Positions 36,915-47,825 are shown, counted from the stretch's first letter. The stretch: 64,000 nucleotides of DNA from Stenotrophomonas maltophilia (GCA_900113425.1 FOZF01000001.1:1094358-1158357); one strand, 5' to 3'. Numbers and translations are program-made. Notes: generated from the letters alone by a model not told the origin.

Positions 36915-39900
36915 TCAGCGCCCCAATACCTTGGCGATGGCCTCCACCAGCAGCTCACCGGTGACCGGCTTGCGCAGGAAGCCGCCGATCCCGGCTGCTT
37001 CCACCTGCTTCTGCAGGTCCGGGTCCGTGCGCGCGGTCACCGCCAGCAACGGCAGCATGTACCCCTGGTTGCGCAGATGCTCGGCCAGCTCGAAGCCACT
37101 GAGGCCCGGCAGGTCCAGGTCAAGCAGGGCCACATCGAAATCACTTCCGCTGATCTCGCGCAGCGCCGCCAACGCATGCCCGGCATGCACCACCTCGTGG
37201 CCGCGCGCACTCAGAAGCCCCTGCACGACATCGGCCACCGTCGCGTCGTCTTCCACCAGCAGCACGCGCAAGGGGGGCATGTTCGCCACAGCATCCTGAC
37301 TCCGTGCGGCGCTGTCGGCGTCGGCACCGGCGTCCACTTCCAGCGGCAGGGGCAGCATCACTCCAAAGCAGGTTCCGCGCCCCAACTGGCTTTCGACCTG
37401 GATCCGGCCCTGCATCGCCTGCGCCAGCTCGCGGCAGATCGCCAGACCCAGGCCGCTGCCACCATACTGCGCCGCGGTACGTGCACCGTCAGCCTGCTCG
37501 AACCGGCGGAACAGGCGCAGCTGCTGTTCCTGGCTGATGCCCGGCCCGGTGTCACGCACTTCGAACTGGAGTGAACGCATCGCGTCATCGCACCGGGCAT
37601 GCAGGGTGATGGTGCCACGGCTGGTGAACTTCACCGCGTTGGACAGCAGGTTGAGCAGGATCTGCCGCACCCGGATCGCATCGCCGGTGGCCTGCAGGCC
37701 GGGCGGCAAGCGATTGTCCAGGACGAAGCGCAGTCCCTTCTGCGCGGCCAGCGGCCCCATCAGCGCCGCCAGGTCCTGCAGCAGGCAATGGAGCGCGAAC
37801 GGCCGGGACTGCAGTTCCAGGCGCCCGGATTCGATCCGTGCCAGGTCCAGCGCATCGTTGACCAGATGCAGCAGGTGCTCGCCCGCCTGGCGGATGGACT
37901 GGGTGTAGCCGCGCTGCTGGGGATCCAGTGGCGAGGACAACAGCAGCTCGCTCATGCCCATCACACCGGTCATCGGCGTGCGGATCTCATGGCCCAGGTT
38001 GGCCAGGAAGCGTGTCTTGGCCGCCGATGCCTGCTCGGCCAGTTCCTGCTTGTGCAACGCCAGCTGGTAGGCGTGGCGACGCTGCAGGCGGCGACGGTAC
38101 AGCCATGCGAACCAGCTGGTCAGCAGCAACGCGATCGACGTCAGCACCAGCAGGCCCGACAGGCTGCGCCACCACGGCGGCTGCACGCGGAACTCCAGGG
38201 TCTGCACCCGCGACCAGACATGGTCGGCCGAGCGCGCCTGCACTTCCAGCCGATAGCTGCCCGGCGGCAGTCGCGAGAACAGGCGTTCACCGGCGGGCCC
38301 GACCTCCACCCAGTCCGGGTCATAGCCGGCCAAGCGGTAGCGATACGAATTGGAGGCCGAATCGGCGAAGGACAGCAGGCGCGCCACGATGCGCAGATCG
38401 CGGTCGCCGTCGGCGATCAGCAACGGTGCGTCGTGGGTCAGGTCCAGCACCTGCTCGTTGCGGCGCACCTCGACCCGCTCGATCACCAGCGGTGCGCGGC
38501 GCACCGAAGGCCGCACCTGTTCCGGATCGAACACCACCACGCCGGCCGGGGTGCCCGCCACCAACCGTCCCGAAGACGTCGCGATCAAAGTGTGTGCGCG
38601 GAACTCCTGGCTGGGCAGGCCATCGTGCACGCCATACAGGCGCACGCTCTGGCCGTCCGCGCCGACCCGGACCAGGCCGCGTGCGCTGGTGGCCCAGGCC
38701 ACACCCTGGGCATCGACCACCAGACCGGTAGCGGAAACTGCCGGATACCCCTGTTCGGCACCAATGACCCCCTGCCGCTCCAGACGTCCCTGGCTCCATC
38801 GATAGCGCGACAGCCGGCCGTCCTCGGACAGCCACACCTGACCGTCGCTGCCGGTATACGCCGCGTACAGTGCTGTCGCCGGCGCGCCGGGCACCGGCTG
38901 GAAGCGCTGCTGCTCAGGCTGCCACTGCAGCAGCCCGCGGCTGCTGGCCAGCCACAGCTGGTTCTGCGGACCGCATACCAGATCCTGGTTCAGCTGGCCG
39001 GTCTGCAGTCCGTTCTGGCCATTGTCCAGTTCGAGCAGCAGCCGTCCCTCCAGATCGCGCTGCTGCAGGCCGGCGGGCATCATCAACCACAGGCTGTTGC
39101 TGTCGCAGATCATCAGTGCATCGACATCGCCCTCCATCGCGGCGTCGGCAGGCGCGTCGCGTCCCCAGCGGCGCAGCTCGTCGCGTGCCGGGTCATAGCG
39201 CAGCAGCGCCCCGGACGAACCGATCCAGACCCGGCCATGGCGGTCCTCGCGAACCGAGGTCAGCCAGTGGATGCCATTGACGCCGCGCCGGAACTGCTCG
39301 ATCTGGCCGGTACGGGGATTGAAGCGGTCCAGCGCGCCGTGGCTGCCGACCGTCCAGACGCCACCGTTGCTGGACGCACTGGTGCCGAGTACGTAGGCGT
39401 TGCGCAATGATGACGCATCGTCCTCCAGACGCGAGAACACCGAGAACTGCCACCACCGCGGCAACAGGTGCCAGAGACCGGCATTGGTGCTGGCCAGCCA
39501 GATGCCGCCCTCGCGATCCTCGTAGGCACCGGTCCAGTTCGGCCGCACCTGGCCACGGGCGATCGCGCTGTACAGCGGCACCGTCTGGTACTGGCCATCG
39601 ACCGCGCGGCCGAGTCCGCTGCGGGTGTCCAGCCAGTAGCCCCCCTGCTCATCGCGCAGCATCATGCCCAGCACCTCGTCGCCGGCGGGCACCGACCAGG
39701 GTTGCCGCTCGAAGCGACCATCCGGCCGGCGCACGAACGCGCCGGCCAGCGTGCTGATCCACAGGCTGCCGTCAGGCTCGGCGCTCAGGCCGTTGATCAG
39801 CTGGCCGGGCACCTGCTCATCGCCGACCCGTTCGAAATCGCTGCCGGTCCAACGCGCCACGCCATGCTTGGTGCCCACCCACAGGCTGCCATCGGGCAGC

Positions 39901-40445
39901 GTGGCCAGATAGGGCACCGCAGCGGCCGGCAGGCTGCGCGGATTGTTCGCCTCGGGCAGGAAGCGCTGCACGCGATCATTGCCATCCACCCGGTACAGCC
40001 CACCTTCGTGGGTACCGAACCAGATCGAGCCATCGGGTGTGGCGGCCAGGCTCCAGATCGTATTGGTGCTCATCAGCGGCTGGCTGCTGCGGTCGAAGAA
40101 CCGCAGCTGCCGGCGGTCGGCCGACATCCTCACCAGGCCGGCATTCTCGGTGCCGATCCACAAGCGGTTGCGGGTATCGACCAGTACGGTCCAGATGCGG
40201 TTGTCGCGCAGGCCATCCTCGGAGCGCCAGACCCGGTAGTTGCGGCCGTCGTATCGTGCCAGCCCGTCATTGGTGGCGATCCACAGGTAGCCGTAGCGGT
40301 CCTCGGCCATGCGGTTGACGGTGTTGGACGGCAGGCCATCGAACACCGTCACCTGCCGGGGCGTGGGCGGTACCGGCTGTGCGGCAGCGGGCGCCAGGCA
40401 GCACAGCAGAAGCATCAGCAGCATCGCCGACCGCAGATACGCCAC
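36915..40445 (-). CDS. Hybrid sensor histidine kinase with periplasmic propeller (copy A)
   Basis: 1176 aa from a GTG at 40445, chosen because GAGGAGG sits 6-7 nt upstream and it puts the signal peptide at the N-terminus; an ATG at 40499 has no such signal. After the signal comes a periplasmic array of Reg_prop repeats (TVFDGLPSNTVNRMAEDRYG, then YLWIATNDGLARYDG and so on) forming paired beta-propellers, then a Y_Y_Y domain and a membrane helix (near residue 750). HisKA carries H819 (LGHEIRTPMTG), the ATPase has DTGPGI and GSGLGLAIC, and a C-terminal receiver has D1109. There is no DNA-binding domain, unlike Bacteroides hybrid two-component proteins. It follows copy B by 97 bp. Confidence 0.92.
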   Translation of the reverse strand: MAYLRSAMLLMLLLCCLAPAAAQPVPPTPRQVTVFDGLPSNTVNRMAEDRYGYLWIATNDGLARYDGRNYRVWRSEDGLRDNRIWTVLVDTRNRLWIGTENAGLVRMSADRRQLRFFDRSSQPLMSTNTIWSLAATPDGSIWFGTHEGGLYRVDGNDRVQRFLPEANNPRSLPAAAVPYLATLPDGSLWVGTKHGVARWTGSDFERVGDEQVPGQLINGLSAEPDGSLWISTLAGAFVRRPDGRFERQPWSVPAGDEVLGMMLRDEQGGYWLDTRSGLGRAVDGQYQTVPLYSAIARGQVRPNWTGAYEDREGGIWLASTNAGLWHLLPRWWQFSVFSRLEDDASSLRNAYVLGTSASSNGGVWTVGSHGALDRFNPRTGQIEQFRRGVNGIHWLTSVREDRHGRVWIGSSGALLRYDPARDELRRWGRDAPADAAMEGDVDALMICDSNSLWLMMPAGLQQRDLEGRLLLELDNGQNGLQTGQLNQDLVCGPQNQLWLASSRGLLQWQPEQQRFQPVPGAPATALYAAYTGSDGQVWLSEDGRLSRYRWSQGRLERQGVIGAEQGYPAVSATGLVVDAQGVAWATSARGLVRVGADGQSVRLYGVHDGLPSQEFRAHTLIATSSGRLVAGTPAGVVVFDPEQVRPSVRRAPLVIERVEVRRNEQVLDLTHDAPLLIADGDRDLRIVARLLSFADSASNSYRYRLAGYDPDWVEVGPAGERLFSRLPPGSYRLEVQARSADHVWSRVQTLEFRVQPPWWRSLSGLLVLTSIALLLTSWFAWLYRRRLQRRHAYQLALHKQELAEQASAAKTRFLANLGHEIRTPMTGVMGMSELLLSSPLDPQQRGYTQSIRQAGEHLLHLVNDALDLARIESGRLELQSRPFALHCLLQDLAALMGPLAAQKGLRFVLDNRLPPGLQATGDAIRVRQILLNLLSNAVKFTSRGTITLHARCDDAMRSLQFEVRDTGPGISQEQQLRLFRRFEQADGARTAAQYGGSGLGLAICRELAQAMQGRIQVESQLGRGTCFGVMLPLPLEVDAGADADSAARSQDAVANMPPLRVLLVEDDATVADVVQGLLSARGHEVVHAGHALAALREISGSDFDVALLDLDLPGLSGFELAEHLRNQGYMLPLLAVTARTDPDLQKQVEAAGIGGFLRKPVTGELLVEAIAKVLGR

Positions 40446-40542
40446 TGATCGCCTCCTCACGCGTTCCCAGATGGTGCCCCGTCGTGCGGGCGTCGGCATG
40501 GTAAACCGAAAGTCGCGCCGTTCACGCCCGGCGCCGGCGCAA

Positions 40543-43500
40543 TCAGCCCTCACCTTGGCGCTTGCTGCGAGCCTGCACGATGGCCGCCACCAGCATGTCG
40601 CCCGTGACCGGCTTGCGCAGGAAGCCGTCGAAACCGGCGGCCAGCACCTGCGCCTCCGCATAGGCATCGGACCGCGCGGTCACCGCCACCAGTGGCAGCT
40701 CATAACCCATGGCGCGCAGCTGACGGGCGATCGCCGTTCCGTCCAGGGCCGGCAGATCCAGGTCGAGCAGACCGACATCGAACCCCGCGGTGGCGATCTC
40801 CGACAAGGCCCCCAGGCCGTGCAGCACATGCACCACGTCGTGGCCACGGCCGCGCAGCAGGCCGGCGATGACGTCCGCCACCGTGGCGTCATCTTCGACC
40901 AGCAGGATGCGCAGCGGCGGCAGCGGCGGTGGCGACGCCCTGTCGGAACCGCTGTGGGCAGCCTGGCGGGTCCACGGCAGCGGCAACTGCACGCGGAACC
41001 GCGCGCCCCTGCCCGGCTGGCTCTCGACATCGATGCGCCCCCCCATCGCCACGGCCAGCTCCTGGCAGATCGCCAGGCCCAGCCCGCTGCCGCCATAGCG
41101 CGACGCTGTCCGTGGGCCATCGGCCTGCTCGAAGCGATGGAACAGACGCTGCTGCTGCTCGGCATTGATGCCGGGGCCGGTATCGAACACCTCGAAGCAC
41201 ACCCCGCCGCCATCCTCCTGCAGCCGCACCCCCAGGCCGACCTGGCCGCGCTCGGTGAACTTGATGGCATTGCCGAGCAGGTTCAGCAGGATCTGGCGGA
41301 TGCGCATTTCATCGCCACTGACGCTGATCGGGCCGGGCAAGGCGTCCTCTCGCACAAAATCGAGCTGGCGCTGCTGCGCCATCGGCCGCATCAGCATCTG
41401 CACCTGGTCCAGCAGCGCGGCAAGATCGAACGGGCGCAGGTCCAGCTCCAGCCGCCCGGCTTCGATCCGGGCCAGGTCCAGGGCATCGTTGACCAGGCGC
41501 AGCAGATGGCTGCCCGCCTGCTGGATCGATCCGGCATAGCTGCGCTGTACCGGGTCCAGTGATGTGGCCAGCAGCAGTTCGCTCATGCCCAGTACGCCGG
41601 TCATCGGCGTGCGCACTTCATGACCCAGCGTGGCCAGGAAGTGGCTCTTGGCCTGCGAGGCCTGCTCGGCCAGCTGCTGCTTGTGCACGGTCAGCTGCCA
41701 CTGCTGGCGCCTTCTCAGACGGCTGCGGATCGCCCATGCCAGCACCAGCAGCAGCAACGAGCCCAGCAGCAGGTAGCCGAAGATCGCCATGCCGCTGCGC
41801 CACCAGGGCGGCAATACTTTCACCTGCAGCCGCTGCGACGGCGTCCACGGACCACTGTCGGTGGCCGCCTGCACTTCGATCACGTAGGCACCGGGCGCGA
41901 GGCGTGACAGCGTGCGCTGGCCGTCGCCGCCCTGCTCCACCCAGTTCTGGTCATAGCCCTGCACCCGGAACCGATAGCGGTTGCCCTGCGGGTTGCCGTA
42001 AGAGAGCAGCCGCGCGTCGATCTGCAGATCACGGTCATCCGGACCCAGCAGCAGCACCCCGGTCGTCGGCAGGGGTTGCCAGCCGCGCGCATCGTCGCGA
42101 CGTACGCGCACCTGCGCGATCACCAGCGCGGAGGATGGCAGTGGGGTGTCGGCGGCATTGACGTCGAAACCGACCGCGCCGGTCTGGGTCACCGCCAGCA
42201 CCCGGCCATCGGCGTTCACCGCAGGCGGCCGGCCGGTGAATTCGGCATCGGGCAGTCCGTCGCGCTCGGTGAACTGCCTCAGCCGCCGCGTTTTCGGATC
42301 CCAGCGCAGCAGGCCGCGCGGCGTGGTGGCCCACAGGCGGCCATCGCCGGCCAAGGCCAGGCCCCCCATGCTCAGGGGTGGCACGCCGGCGGCAGCATCG
42401 ACCCGCTGCACCAGGCGCAGGCTCATGCCGTCCCACTGGTAGCGCTCGAAGGCGCCCTGGCGGGCGAGCCACAGCTGCTGCGGATCGATCCACACCAGGT
42501 CGTAGATCGATCCCCGCGAGACGCCCGGAACCGCCTCGAAGCGCTCACCCTGCTGGCGCCAGAGGCCCATGTCCCCCATCACCCAGGCCTTCCCGCGCGG
42601 ATCGAATCGAATCTGCTCGATCGGCGCATCGCCCAGGCCGCGGAATCCCTCGACGGGGAAGCTGCGCAGCACCCGGCCATCGTCGAGACGCTGCTGCACG
42701 CCGACGTTCATCACCGACACCCAGGCGGTGCCATCCGGCGCCTGCCGCATCAGGTCGATGCGCTGGCGCAGGTCGGAGCCGCCGTCGATGCGCCACTCCC
42801 GGGTTGCGCGGGTGGCCGGGTCATAGACGGTGATGCGCCCGGCGCGGCCCAGCCAGAGGCGGCCGTCCGGCCGCGGCAGTACCGACCAGACCGCGCCACT
42901 GCCCAGTTCACGATCACTGGCAAGCAGACTCAGCACGCCCTGCGCATCGATCCGGTACACGCCGTGTGCGGAACTTACGTAGTAATTCCGGCCATCGGTG
43001 GCCGCGCTGAGCAGGTACTGGCTGTCCAGCGGTTTGCCGTCGAGCTGGTTCCAGGTGGAGAAGCGGCGCCAGTCCGGCGGCAGGTAGGCCAGCCCCTGGG
43101 TCAGCAGGGCCACCCAGACCCCGCCTTCATGGTCCTGCAGCAGATCCAGCACGCCGCTGTGGGCGGTCAGGAAGCCGCTGCCGCGATCGCCCTCCAGGCG
43201 CCGCAGTGTCTGTGCATCACCGCGCAGCAGTCCATCCGAGGTGCCTGCCCAGTAGCCTCCCTGCCGATCAGCCAGCACCAGTGCCGAGCGCAGGCGATCA
43301 CTGCCGGACCAGCGTGGACGGCTGACGCGGTCCTGGGCATCGATGCGGAACAGGCCTTCGTTCTGGCTGCCGACCCAGATCGATCCATCGGGGTCGCGGC
43401 TGAGACGCAGCACGCTGACCGTGCCCAGCTCGCGCGGCGCGATGGCCTCGAAGCCGTTGCCGTTCCAGCGGGCGACACCGGCCTCGGTGCCGACCCACAG

Positions 43501-44091
43501 GCGGCCCTGCGCATCGACCAGGCTGCTGAAGATGGTGTTGCTGGGCAAACCGCCGGGGCGCTGCGGATCATGCTGGAAGAAGCGCAGGCTGCCATCCTCG
43601 CCGAAGCGGCACACACCATGCCCGCTGGTGCCGATCCACAGCGCATCGTCCGCATAGGCCAGTGTCCAGAACTGGCTCTGGCATTCATTGTTCACCGTAT
43701 CGAAGCTGGAGAAACGCTCGCGATCCGCGTCCAGCCGGGCGATGCCCTTGCCGTTGATGCCGACCCACACCCGGTCCAGCGGATCCACCAGCAGGGTCTC
43801 GATCTCGTTGCCCGGCAGCGAGCCCGCTCGCTCCGGTTCATGCTGCCAGACCCGCAGCGTCGTGCCGTCGTAGCGGGCCAGTCCACCATCGGTCGCCGCC
43901 CAGATGTACCCCTGGCGGTCCTCGGCCAGGGCCACGACCATGCGCGACGGCAAGCCCTCGGCGGCGCCGAAGCGGCGCAGCCGTGGTGTCTCCCCAGCCA
44001 TGTCCAGAGTCGCGGCCACCGTGGCGCTTGCCAGCAGCAGCAGACCCGTTACTGCGATGCCTCGGCACCACAGACGCCAGCCACTCGTCAT
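40543..44091 (-). CDS. Hybrid sensor histidine kinase with periplasmic propeller (copy B)
   Basis: 1182 aa, same architecture as the downstream copy A: signal peptide, Reg_prop propeller repeats ([20 protein letters not shown] onward), Y_Y_Y domain, membrane helix (about 760-780), HisKA with H824 ([11 protein letters not shown]), ATPase and a C-terminal receiver with D1110. The kinase and receiver halves of A and B are strongly alike while the sensor halves differ more, pointing to tandem duplication followed by sensor divergence. The phosphorelay must end in an unlinked Hpt protein or regulator, because none is encoded nearby. Ligand unknown; related propeller sensors detect glycans. Confidence 0.92.
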   Translation of the reverse strand: MTSGWRLWCRGIAVTGLLLLASATVAATLDMAGETPRLRRFGAAEGLPSRMVVALAEDRQGYIWAATDGGLARYDGTTLRVWQHEPERAGSLPGNEIETLLVDPLDRVWVGINGKGIARLDADRERFSSFDTVNNECQSQFWTLAYADDALWIGTSGHGVCRFGEDGSLRFFQHDPQRPGGLPSNTIFSSLVDAQGRLWVGTEAGVARWNGNGFEAIAPRELGTVSVLRLSRDPDGSIWVGSQNEGLFRIDAQDRVSRPRWSGSDRLRSALVLADRQGGYWAGTSDGLLRGDAQTLRRLEGDRGSGFLTAHSGVLDLLQDHEGGVWVALLTQGLAYLPPDWRRFSTWNQLDGKPLDSQYLLSAATDGRNYYVSSAHGVYRIDAQGVLSLLASDRELGSGAVWSVLPRPDGRLWLGRAGRITVYDPATRATREWRIDGGSDLRQRIDLMRQAPDGTAWVSVMNVGVQQRLDDGRVLRSFPVEGFRGLGDAPIEQIRFDPRGKAWVMGDMGLWRQQGERFEAVPGVSRGSIYDLVWIDPQQLWLARQGAFERYQWDGMSLRLVQRVDAAAGVPPLSMGGLALAGDGRLWATTPRGLLRWDPKTRRLRQFTERDGLPDAEFTGRPPAVNADGRVLAVTQTGAVGFDVNAADTPLPSSALVIAQVRVRRDDARGWQPLPTTGVLLLGPDDRDLQIDARLLSYGNPQGNRYRFRVQGYDQNWVEQGGDGQRTLSRLAPGAYVIEVQAATDSGPWTPSQRLQVKVLPPWWRSGMAIFGYLLLGSLLLLVLAWAIRSRLRRRQQWQLTVHKQQLAEQASQAKSHFLATLGHEVRTPMTGVLGMSELLLATSLDPVQRSYAGSIQQAGSHLLRLVNDALDLARIEAGRLELDLRPFDLAALLDQVQMLMRPMAQQRQLDFVREDALPGPISVSGDEMRIRQILLNLLGNAIKFTERGQVGLGVRLQEDGGGVCFEVFDTGPGINAEQQQRLFHRFEQADGPRTASRYGGSGLGLAICQELAVAMGGRIDVESQPGRGARFRVQLPLPWTRQAAHSGSDRASPPPLPPLRILLVEDDATVADVIAGLLRGRGHDVVHVLHGLGALSEIATAGFDVGLLDLDLPALDGTAIARQLRAMGYELPLVAVTARSDAYAEAQVLAAGFDGFLRKPVTGDMLVAAIVQARSKRQGEG

Positions 44092-44256
44092 CCTGAACCC
44101 CCGATCCAGCCGCGATTGTCACACAGGCCCAGGCTTCACGACTGCAACAGCCCGTTTCCAGTGGCATCGCCACCACGAACTGTTGCAGCCATGCACGCAG
44201 CGTTGTCAGGGGCCTGTGCGTATGATCGCAGCGTCCCCTCCCGGAGCCCGCCATCG

Positions 44257-44901
44257 ATGCGACCCCGCCTGCTCCTGCTGCCGTTGCTGCTCGCCGCTGC
44301 GCCTGCCTGGGCACAGCTCGATACCTACCGGCTGGATCCGGTGCACACGCGGGTGCTGTTCACGATCGATCATGCCGGCTACTCGCAGGCCATGGGGACG
44401 GTATCGGGCAGTGAGGGCCACCTTCAGTTCGATCCCGACAACTGGCGCGAGGCAACCCTGCAGGTGGATGTGCCGGTGGCCCGGCTGGATCTGGGTGATG
44501 CCAAATGGAACCAGGCCACGCTGGCCCGCAGCCTGCTTGATGGCGAGCGGTTTCCCAGCGCCCGTTTCGTATCGTCGCGGGTCGAACCGATCGATGCGAA
44601 GCACGCCCGTGTGTTCGGCACGCTGACCCTGCGCGGGGTCAGCCAGGAGGTCGCGCTGGATGTGACCCTCAATGCCATCAAACGCTATCCGTTGCCGCCA
44701 TTCCGCCGTACCGCCGGCTTTTCCGCCAGCACCACGTTGAGCCGCCGCGCGTTCGGCATCACCGCCTGGCCCGGAGTGATCGGCGACGCGGTACAGGTAC
44801 GGATCGAGGCCGAGGCCTTCCTCGACCGCAGCGACAGGCCGGGAACTCCTGCCCCGGTTCCCCACTCCGACAGCAAGACGGCCCCCAAGGACCCCGCATG
44901 A
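44257..44901 (+). CDS. YceI-family periplasmic protein (first copy)
   Basis: 214 aa from ATG 44257. Signal peptide with LLLPLLLAAAPAWAQ. YceI lipocalin-like barrel: DPVHTRVLFTIDHAGYS near the mature N-terminus, then FPSARFVSSRVEPI and GTLTLRGVSQEV. Such proteins bind polyisoprenoid or quinone-like lipids. A polar tail (SDRPGTPAPVPHSD) is extra compared with the second copy. Its stop overlaps the cytochrome ATG by 4 bp, so the two are translationally coupled. Confidence 0.92.
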   Translation: MRPRLLLLPLLLAAAPAWAQLDTYRLDPVHTRVLFTIDHAGYSQAMGTVSGSEGHLQFDPDNWREATLQVDVPVARLDLGDAKWNQATLARSLLDGERFPSARFVSSRVEPIDAKHARVFGTLTLRGVSQEVALDVTLNAIKRYPLPPFRRTAGFSASTTLSRRAFGITAWPGVIGDAVQVRIEAEAFLDRSDRPGTPAPVPHSDSKTAPKDPA

Positions 44902-45470
44902 CCGCCAAGAACTCCCCCGCCGCCTGGGGCAGTGTCAGCCAGACCCTGCACTGGTTGATTGCAATCCTGATCCTCGCCCTTGGCGTGATCGGCCTGACCA
45001 TGGGCGAACTGCCCAGAACGCCCAAGTACTTCTGGGTCTACACCGCGCACAAGTCGATCGGCATCACCGTGCTGGCCCTGGTGCTGCTGCGCCTGGTCTG
45101 GCGCCTCTACGCCGGTGCGCCCAAGCCGGTGCCGGGGGTGCCCAGCTGGCAGGAGCGCATCGCCAGCGCCACCCACGTGCTGCTGTACGTGCTGATGTTC
45201 GCCATTCCGCTTTCGGGCTGGCTGTACGACTCGGCCAGCGGGCTGCGGCCCTTCCGCTGGTTCGGCCTGGTCGATGTGCCCAAGCTCAGCGGGCCGGATC
45301 CGCAGGTCGTCGCCGTGTCACATGCGATCCATGAGTACGGCTTCTGGCTGCTGATCGCAGTGGTGCTGGCCCATGCCGGCGCTGCCCTTTACCACCACCT
45401 GTTCCAGCGCGACGCGACGTTGAGCCGCATGCTGCCGCGCGGCTGGCTTGCCTCTCCCCAGAAGGACTGA
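44898..45470 (+). CDS. Cytochrome b561 family membrane protein
   Basis: 190 aa with four membrane helices. Candidate haem-ligand histidines lie in TLHWLIA, YTAHKSIG, SATHVLLY and in the last helix region (SHAIHEYGFW or LAHAGAALYHH). It is a di-haem b-type cytochrome of the CybB type that can pass electrons between quinones and periplasmic acceptors. It is flanked by YceI genes on both sides with an overlap and a 3-bp gap. Confidence 0.92.
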   Translation: MTAKNSPAAWGSVSQTLHWLIAILILALGVIGLTMGELPRTPKYFWVYTAHKSIGITVLALVLLRLVWRLYAGAPKPVPGVPSWQERIASATHVLLYVLMFAIPLSGWLYDSASGLRPFRWFGLVDVPKLSGPDPQVVAVSHAIHEYGFWLLIAVVLAHAGAALYHHLFQRDATLSRMLPRGWLASPQKD

Positions 45471-45473
45471 CCG

Positions 45474-46046
45474 ATGAACCTGAAACTGACCACCCCGGCG
45501 GCCGTGGCCGCTGCCCTGGCCGGCATGCTGGCCACCGCCCCGGCGTCCGCCGCGGACTATGCACAGGCTCCCGGCGCGGGCTCGATCCTGGTGTTCGCCA
45601 GCAAGTACGATGGCGAAGTGTTCACCGGCAGCTTCCCGGGCTTCGCCACCAAGCTCAGCTTCGATCCTGCCAATCCGGCGGCTGGCTCACTCGACGTCGT
45701 GATTCCGCTGGCCGGCGCCAAGAGCGGCAACAGCGATCGTGACTCGACACTGCAGAGCGCGGACTTCTTCAATGTCGGCAAGTTCGCCACCGCGCGTTAC
45801 ACCGCGAAGGGCTTCCGCGCCATCGGCAATGACCAGTTCGCCGCCGATGGCACGCTGGAACTGCGGGGTGTCAGCAAGCCGGTGACGCTCACCTTCACCT
45901 GGAAGCCGGGCACGCAGCCGGTGCTGACCGGCAAGGCCACCGTCAAGCGCCTGGACTTCAGCGTCGGCGCCGGCGATTGGGCCGACACCAAGACCATCCC
46001 CGACGAAACCGCGATCAGCACGATCGTGAAGTTCGACGCGAAGTAA
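45474..46046 (+). CDS. YceI-family periplasmic protein (second copy)
   Basis: 190 aa, starting 3 bp after the cytochrome stop. Signal peptide ends near APASA-A. Mature barrel has GSILVFASKYDGEVFTGSF, then STLQSADFFNVGKFATARY and GTLELRGVSKPVTLTF, diagnostic of YceI. It differs in sequence from the first copy, so the operon encodes two distinct lipid-binding proteins around one cytochrome. Confidence 0.92.
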   Translation: MNLKLTTPAAVAAALAGMLATAPASAADYAQAPGAGSILVFASKYDGEVFTGSFPGFATKLSFDPANPAAGSLDVVIPLAGAKSGNSDRDSTLQSADFFNVGKFATARYTAKGFRAIGNDQFAADGTLELRGVSKPVTLTFTWKPGTQPVLTGKATVKRLDFSVGAGDWADTKTIPDETAISTIVKFDAK

Positions 46047-46089
46047 GCCACGGGCCATGCCCGGCTCCACCGTGGAACGGTGACACAGG

Positions 46090-46112
46090 GTAGCGCCGGG
46101 CCATGCCCGGCG
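46090..46112. repeat. SMAG/REP-type repeat, single unit
   Basis: GTAGCGCCGGGCCATGCCCGGCG between the convergent YceI and glutaredoxin-like genes. A degenerate half-copy (GGGCCATGCCCGGC at about 46052-46065) lies nearby. Confidence 0.78.
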
Positions 46113-46115
46113 GCT

Positions 46116-46343
46116 TCACCCCGCAGCCAGCCAGGCCCGCACCCGGGCCGCATCGAAGGGCCAGTCCAGTTCGCGGTCGCCCGCCTCGTCGCGCAGCACC
46201 GGTACCCGTGCGCCGTAGTGCGCCTCCAGCGCTGGATGGTCATCCAGGAACACCGATTCGAACTCGGGCGCGCGTGCCTTGGCCAGTTCGGCCAGGGCCA
46301 TATCGCACAGGTGGCAGTCGTCACGCTGGAACAGGGTCAACAC
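46116..46343 (-). CDS. Glutaredoxin-like (DUF836) protein
   Basis: 75 aa from a GTG at 46343 with GAGG about 8 nt upstream; no in-frame ATG is near, and the frame stays open far upstream only as antisense to sdaA. It is a small thioredoxin-fold protein with the redox motif C-H-L-C near the N-terminus (LFQRDDCHLCDMA) and the cis-proline region ARVPVLRD. It probably reduces disulfides or acts as a glutaredoxin-like partner. It is divergent from sdaA. Confidence 0.82.
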   Translation of the reverse strand: MLTLFQRDDCHLCDMALAELAKARAPEFESVFLDDHPALEAHYGARVPVLRDEAGDRELDWPFDAARVRAWLAAG

Positions 46344-46403
46344 CGGCTTGCCTCGCTTGGCGGAAATGCTGCGCCGCAGCCATCGGAGGGCCCGGCAAGC
46401 CGC

Positions 46404-46409
46404 TAGAAT
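46404..46409 (+). promoter_or_regulatory. Possible -10 box of sdaA
   Basis: TAGAAT, one mismatch from TATAAT, 34 bp before the sdaA ATG. No recognisable -35 box lies 17 bp upstream, so this is a weak call. Confidence 0.35.
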
Positions 46410-46442
46410 AGCCGCTTGTCCGGTACCCGCAGTTTGGCATCC

Positions 46443-47825
46443 ATGGCTGTCAGCACGTTCGACGTTTTCAAGATCGGCATTGGCCCGAGCTCTTCCCACA
46501 CCGTCGGACCGATGAAGGCCGCCGAGCGGTTCATCCATCGCTGGCTGCTCGACCCGGGCCGCCTGCACGAGGTCGCACGCATCCGCGCTGACGTCTACGG
46601 TTCGCTGGCGCTGACCGGTCGCGGCCATGGCACCGACAAGGCGATCCTGCTTGGCCTGGAAGGCCAGCGCCCCAACCTGATCGATCCGGACATCATTCCG
46701 TCCACGCTGGAACGCATCCGCAGCAGCAAGCGCATCCAGCTGATGGGCCAGCATGAGATCGCCTTCGACGAGAAGCGCGACCTCGGCATGAACAAGCGGC
46801 AGAAGCTGCCGTACCACACCAACGGCATGCGCTTCACCGCGTACAACGCCGACGATGAAGTGATCGCCACGCGCGACTACTACTCCGTTGGCGGTGGCTT
46901 CGTGGTCAACCAGGACGACGCGGCCGATGACCGCATCGTGCCCGACGAAACCCCGCTGCCCTATCCGTTCAAGAGCGGCGACGAACTGCTCGCACAGACC
47001 GCACGCAGCGGCCTGAGCATCGCGCAGCTGATGTTCGAGAACGAGAAGTGCTGGCGCAGCGAGGACGAGATCCGCGCCCAGCTGCGCGAGATCTGGAGCG
47101 CGATGCAGTCGTGCGTGACGCGCGGCATCCGCGAGGAAGGCGTGCTGCCGGGCGGCCTGAAGGTCGGCCGTCGCGCGCCGGCGCTGTACCGCGAGCTGTC
47201 GTCGAAGCCGGAAGCGGCGATGCGCGATCCGCTGACCACGCTGGACTGGGTCAATCTGTACGCGCTGGCCGTGAACGAGGAAAACGCCGCAGGTGGCCGC
47301 GTGGTGACCGCGCCGACCAACGGTGCGGCCGGCGTACTGCCCGCGGTGCTGCATTACTTCGACCGGTTCTGCCCGGGCGCGAACGAGCAGCGCGTGTTCG
47401 ACTTCCTGCTGACCTCGGCCGCGATCGGCATCCTCTACAAGGAAAATGCTTCGATTTCCGGTGCCGAAGTGGGCTGCCAGGGCGAAGTGGGCGTGGCCTG
47501 CTCGATGGCGGCCGGCGGCCTGGTTGCGGCGCTGGGCGGCAATCCAAGCCAGATCGAGAATGCCGCGGAAATCGGCATGGAACACAACCTCGGCCTGACC
47601 TGCGATCCGATCGGAGGGCTGGTGCAGATTCCCTGCATCGAGCGCAACGCGATGGGCGCAGTGAAGGCGATCAATGCCTCGCGCATGGCGATGCGCGGCG
47701 ATGGCAAGCACAAGGTGTCGCTGGACAAGGTTATCAAGACCATGCGCGACACCGGCCGCGACATGCAGGACAAGTACAAGGAAACCAGCCGCGGCGGCCT
47801 CGCGGTGAATGTCATCGAGTGCTGA
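46443..47825 (+). CDS. sdaA: L-serine dehydratase, single-chain iron-sulfur type
   Basis: 460 aa from ATG 46443. The beta domain starts with [16 protein letters not shown], the classic signature. In the alpha domain, cysteines for the oxygen-labile [4Fe-4S] cluster appear in [10 protein letters not shown] and in [14 protein letters not shown]. It deaminates serine to pyruvate and ammonia. Length matches E. coli SdaA/SdaB (454-455 aa). Confidence 0.96.
   Translation: MAVSTFDVFKIGIGPSSSHTVGPMKAAERFIHRWLLDPGRLHEVARIRADVYGSLALTGRGHGTDKAILLGLEGQRPNLIDPDIIPSTLERIRSSKRIQLMGQHEIAFDEKRDLGMNKRQKLPYHTNGMRFTAYNADDEVIATRDYYSVGGGFVVNQDDAADDRIVPDETPLPYPFKSGDELLAQTARSGLSIAQLMFENEKCWRSEDEIRAQLREIWSAMQSCVTRGIREEGVLPGGLKVGRRAPALYRELSSKPEAAMRDPLTTLDWVNLYALAVNEENAAGGRVVTAPTNGAAGVLPAVLHYFDRFCPGANEQRVFDFLLTSAAIGILYKENASISGAEVGCQGEVGVACSMAAGGLVAALGGNPSQIENAAEIGMEHNLGLTCDPIGGLVQIPCIERNAMGAVKAINASRMAMRGDGKHKVSLDKVIKTMRDTGRDMQDKYKETSRGGLAVNVIEC

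Noticed and set aside
42076..44256. Long upstream extension of the first YceI gene
   Set aside because: It is antisense to sensor kinase B. The true start at 44257 opens a clear signal peptide.
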